From the NCBI GenBank assembly GCA_963205115.1, contig CAUJHV010000021.1, positions 1-64,000 of the forward strand: a stretch of DNA of 64,000 nucleotides, read 5' to 3'. Below are positions 61,939 to 64,000 of the stretch, in pieces (position 1 is the stretch's first letter; every line of letters begins with the position of its first letter). Source of the DNA: Pseudomonadota bacterium. GTDB taxonomy: Bacteria > Pseudomonadota > Gammaproteobacteria > Burkholderiales > Burkholderiaceae_C. The notes beneath the pieces were generated by a model. The model did not search any database, had not been told where the DNA came from, and saw only the letters and a list, made by a program, of their open reading frames with translations. The position numbers and the translations under genes are program-made.

Positions 61939-63573
61939 TCAGCCGATCGGGCCAGGGTCGACGATCGCCACCTCGGGAATCGCCGGCAACCGGGGAAGCG
62001 TCGCCGCGAGCTCGGGCATGTAGCGCCCGGCGAGTTCGCCCAGGCCCGGTGTGCCGGGTGGCGCGCCTTCGGGCACGGGCTTGAAGAGCGCGCGCAGCTG
62101 CAATGCAGTCAACGGCAACTGGCCCGCATGGGCGCGCGCCTGCTGGATGAGCAGCACGACGCCGGCGATGATGGCCGAGGCCCCCGAGGTGCCGCCATAG
62201 GCATAGGCTTCGCTGCCATCGATCGCCCAGGTGGTCTGCGAGGCGTCCAGCGGGTCGGGAACGGCCAGCACGCCCTCGCTGGCGATGGACTCCCCCCAGG
62301 CCCAGCAATCGACCAGCTGCCCGTGGTTGGACAGCGGATGGCGTTGATGGGCGGCGGGATCTTCCGGAATGCCACCGGCCACGACGATGGCGCCGCTGTC
62401 GGGCACGTTCGGGCCCGGCACCAGGCTGCGCTCGCGCAGCACGCGGCCGGGCGGCACGGTGCTGTTGTCGGGCTCGAAGAACTGGCCGACCATCGCGTCG
62501 AGCGCGTCCTGCCCGCTCGTCGCCACGTCGGGTTGCGTCCCGGCGGGTTCGATGACGACATGCCCGGCGGCCGAGACGGTCTGGATGGCCGCGAAGACCC
62601 AGGGGTCCACTTCGATCGGCCGGAAATCGTCCGTCTGCTGCTCGATCAGGATCACGCCGCGCCCGTGCGGCGCGTTCTGGTGCAGCCACACGCCCGCACC
62701 GAGGATGGCCGAAGCGACCAGCTCCACCGGCGCGCTGCTGGCGGGATCGACACACAGCGCCTTGCGGAACGTGGCCTTCGGCGCGATGCCCGGGGTCGTG
62801 CCAGCGTGGCCGCCGAGGACCACGCTGGCACTTTGCACGGCATGCAGCACGTCGTTTTCGCCCAGCGATTCGACGGCGCCGACCCAGCCCGCCAGGCCGA
62901 GCGACGCCACTTCGGGCCGGGGGCACCAGCCGCGTTCGATGTCGACCAGATGCTGGCCGCTGCCATCCAGCCCGGGGCCATTCACGCCGCCTTGTACGGC
63001 CGTCACGCCCGTGCCCAGCGGCGCCGGCTCGAGATAGCCGCTGGACACGCTGGCTGGCCGCGTGGGCTGCGACACGCTCACGGTGCCGCCCCGCGTGCGC
63101 GCCCAGGCCTTCAGGTCGCACAGCAGGTCGGTCGCCGGGCGCCGCGGCTGGGGCGGGAAGGCCAGCAGGAAGTGGTGTTCGATCTCCAGCGGCACATAGC
63201 CGCGCAGGCCCACTTGCTTGGCATTCGCCGTGGCGCGCCGCACCAGTGCCTGCAGCGCGGCGGGATCGCCCTTGAAGGCGGTGCGCAGGCGCAGCGCCCG
63301 GGGGTCGCCCCACCCGGCCAGCAGGACTTTTGCAAACTCGCCGAACACCGCTGCAGGATCGAGTGCCGCGAGTTTCTTGTCGTCGTAGGGGAGACCGCTC
63401 ACGTCCCGCAGATAGACCGCGAAGTGCGCCTGAGGCGGGCGCGCCGTCCCGCCGGGCGGGCGCGGAAGGGCTTCACGCGATGGCCGCCCCTGCGCGGGAC
63501 CGGCGTCGGTGCCGCAGGGCGGGCACACACGGCCGACACACCGGCAGAAGGCTTGGAGCAGACGACAGAACAT
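61939..63573 (-). CDS. S8 subtilisin-like serine protease
   Basis: A 544-residue protease of the subtilase fold. The catalytic Asp is D211 in GSGQHLVDIERGW, the His is probably H244 in ENDVLHAVQSASVVLGG (the usual His-Gly-Thr is changed), and the Ser is S463 in YGGTSGASAIIAG. PLSNHGQLVDCWAWGESI is the expected pre-Ser strand. An N-terminal domain of about 150 residues precedes it. The first 20 residues are Cys-rich (CRC and CPPC) and there is no ordinary signal peptide, so its location is unclear. The ATG at 63573 follows GGGAGG. It lies directly upstream of the caspase, in an arrangement that suggests one protease activates the other. Confidence 0.85.
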   Translation of the reverse strand: MFCRLLQAFCRCVGRVCPPCGTDAGPAQGRPSREALPRPPGGTARPPQAHFAVYLRDVSGLPYDDKKLAALDPAAVFGEFAKVLLAGWGDPRALRLRTAFKGDPAALQALVRRATANAKQVGLRGYVPLEIEHHFLLAFPPQPRRPATDLLCDLKAWARTRGGTVSVSQPTRPASVSSGYLEPAPLGTGVTAVQGGVNGPGLDGSGQHLVDIERGWCPRPEVASLGLAGWVGAVESLGENDVLHAVQSASVVLGGHAGTTPGIAPKATFRKALCVDPASSAPVELVASAILGAGVWLHQNAPHGRGVILIEQQTDDFRPIEVDPWVFAAIQTVSAAGHVVIEPAGTQPDVATSGQDALDAMVGQFFEPDNSTVPPGRVLRERSLVPGPNVPDSGAIVVAGGIPEDPAAHQRHPLSNHGQLVDCWAWGESIASEGVLAVPDPLDASQTTWAIDGSEAYAYGGTSGASAIIAGVVLLIQQARAHAGQLPLTALQLRALFKPVPEGAPPGTPGLGELAGRYMPELAATLPRLPAIPEVAIVDPGPIG

Positions 63574-63591
63574 GGACACCTCCCAACGGAA

Positions 63592-64000
63592 TCATGGGCA
63601 TCGCAGGGCCACGGATGCGGGCATCTGCCCGAACACGTTGCGCACGAAATAGCCGTTTGCAGATGCGGCGGGCAAGGCGCACCGCGTCACCTGCACGACC
63701 TGGTCACTCAGCTCGAATACATCGGGCACGGCCGCCGCGGTTCGCTGGCGTCCGGTATCGGCCAGCGCAGCCACCCCTCGCGAGGCACTGTAGTCCTCGT
63801 CGGCGAGCTCTGTCGAGTCGCGACGCGCGCGGGCCAGCGCGGGATGCCCTTCGCCCGAGCCCAGGGCCGATTGGCGAGCCGCGTCCGGATCCGGCAGCAC
63901 CTCGGGGATGGCCACCTCAGCCGCCGGGCCCAGGACGCTCAGACCGGCCGCCAGGCCGCTGCGCGGCGCGAATGCCGAGGTCGGCCCGGGCGGCGCACCC
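63592..64000 (-). CDS. Unknown protein, N-terminus beyond the window
   Basis: An open frame that runs off the right edge, with at least 135 codons seen. I do not recognise it. The visible part is Ala/Pro-rich, then acidic and Arg-rich (GEGHPALARARRDSTELADED), and ends with VFELSDQVVQVTRCALPAASANGYFVRNVFGQ and two cysteines in the last 30 residues. It stops 18 bases before the subtilase start in the same direction, so it is probably the upstream member of the same operon. Its phrase VAIPEV recurs in the subtilase tail (AIPEVAI), perhaps by chance. Confidence 0.55.
   Translation of the reverse strand, partial: GAPPGPTSAFAPRSGLAAGLSVLGPAAEVAIPEVLPDPDAARQSALGSGEGHPALARARRDSTELADEDYSASRGVAALADTGRQRTAAAVPDVFELSDQVVQVTRCALPAASANGYFVRNVFGQMPASVALRCP

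Noticed and set aside
59087-62023. A 978-codon open frame on the plus strand
   Set aside because: It lies antisense to the caspase gene, its translation is Arg/Gly/His-rich low complexity with no domain, and it is explained by codon bias of the real gene.

Overview
This is a GC-rich chromosomal window that reads as a betaproteobacterium of the order Burkholderiales, probably near the Rubrivivax/Leptothrix/Roseateles group. The lineage is inferred from strong G/C preference at third codon positions, a Bug/TctC-type periplasmic receptor, an AraC-regulated pobA with pcaIJ, and a MalEFGK system mixed with glycogen genes. I see no rRNA, tRNA, insertion sequence, prophage or CRISPR array.

Layout. 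1-6.6 kb: a universal stress protein, a YegD-type Hsp70, a UPF0149 protein, a possible small RNA, a CoA-acylating aldehyde dehydrogenase and a TPR-GGDEF protein. 6.7-15.4 kb: a PhoX-type phosphatase, a short-chain dehydrogenase, then aromatic catabolism (AraC regulator/pobA, pcaIJ) with a formate/nitrite-type channel and a Bug receptor. 15.5-21 kb: a tightly packed minus-strand operon of an outer-membrane barrel, a small PstS-like protein, a membrane diguanylate cyclase and an EAL protein. 21-26.5 kb: a soluble TPR histidine kinase, MarC and DUF1304 membrane proteins, and a cobalt-type nitrile hydratase with its accessory protein.

26.5-43.4 kb is an alpha-glucan region. glgB-glgX-malQ run one way. 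malK-malE-malF-malG and three GH13 amylase-family enzymes run the other way from a shared 193-bp promoter region. Two of the amylases appear to be exported and one cytoplasmic, so outside digestion, uptake, and internal debranching and storage are encoded side by side. A mosaic of long inverted repeats sits between malF and malG.

43.4-56.3 kb: purC, a soluble PQQ dehydrogenase, a response regulator facing a PhnD-like receptor plus histidine kinase, a stand-alone gyrase-type TOPRIM protein, and a fructose-type ABC operon (frcB-frcC-frcA-ROK regulator) divergent from a fructokinase.

56.3-64 kb is the most unusual part. It is a minus-strand series that enters from the right edge: an unknown exported or repeat-poor protein (cut by the window), an S8 subtilase, an exported WD40-caspase with an intact His/Cys dyad and a canonical EF-hand loop, a small exported protein with three curlin-like repeats, a second small exported protein, and a lipoprotein with a DUF4384-like C-terminus. 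I read this as a candidate protease cascade coupled to a surface or periplasmic fibre-like protein. That function is inference; the individual motifs are visible in the sequence.
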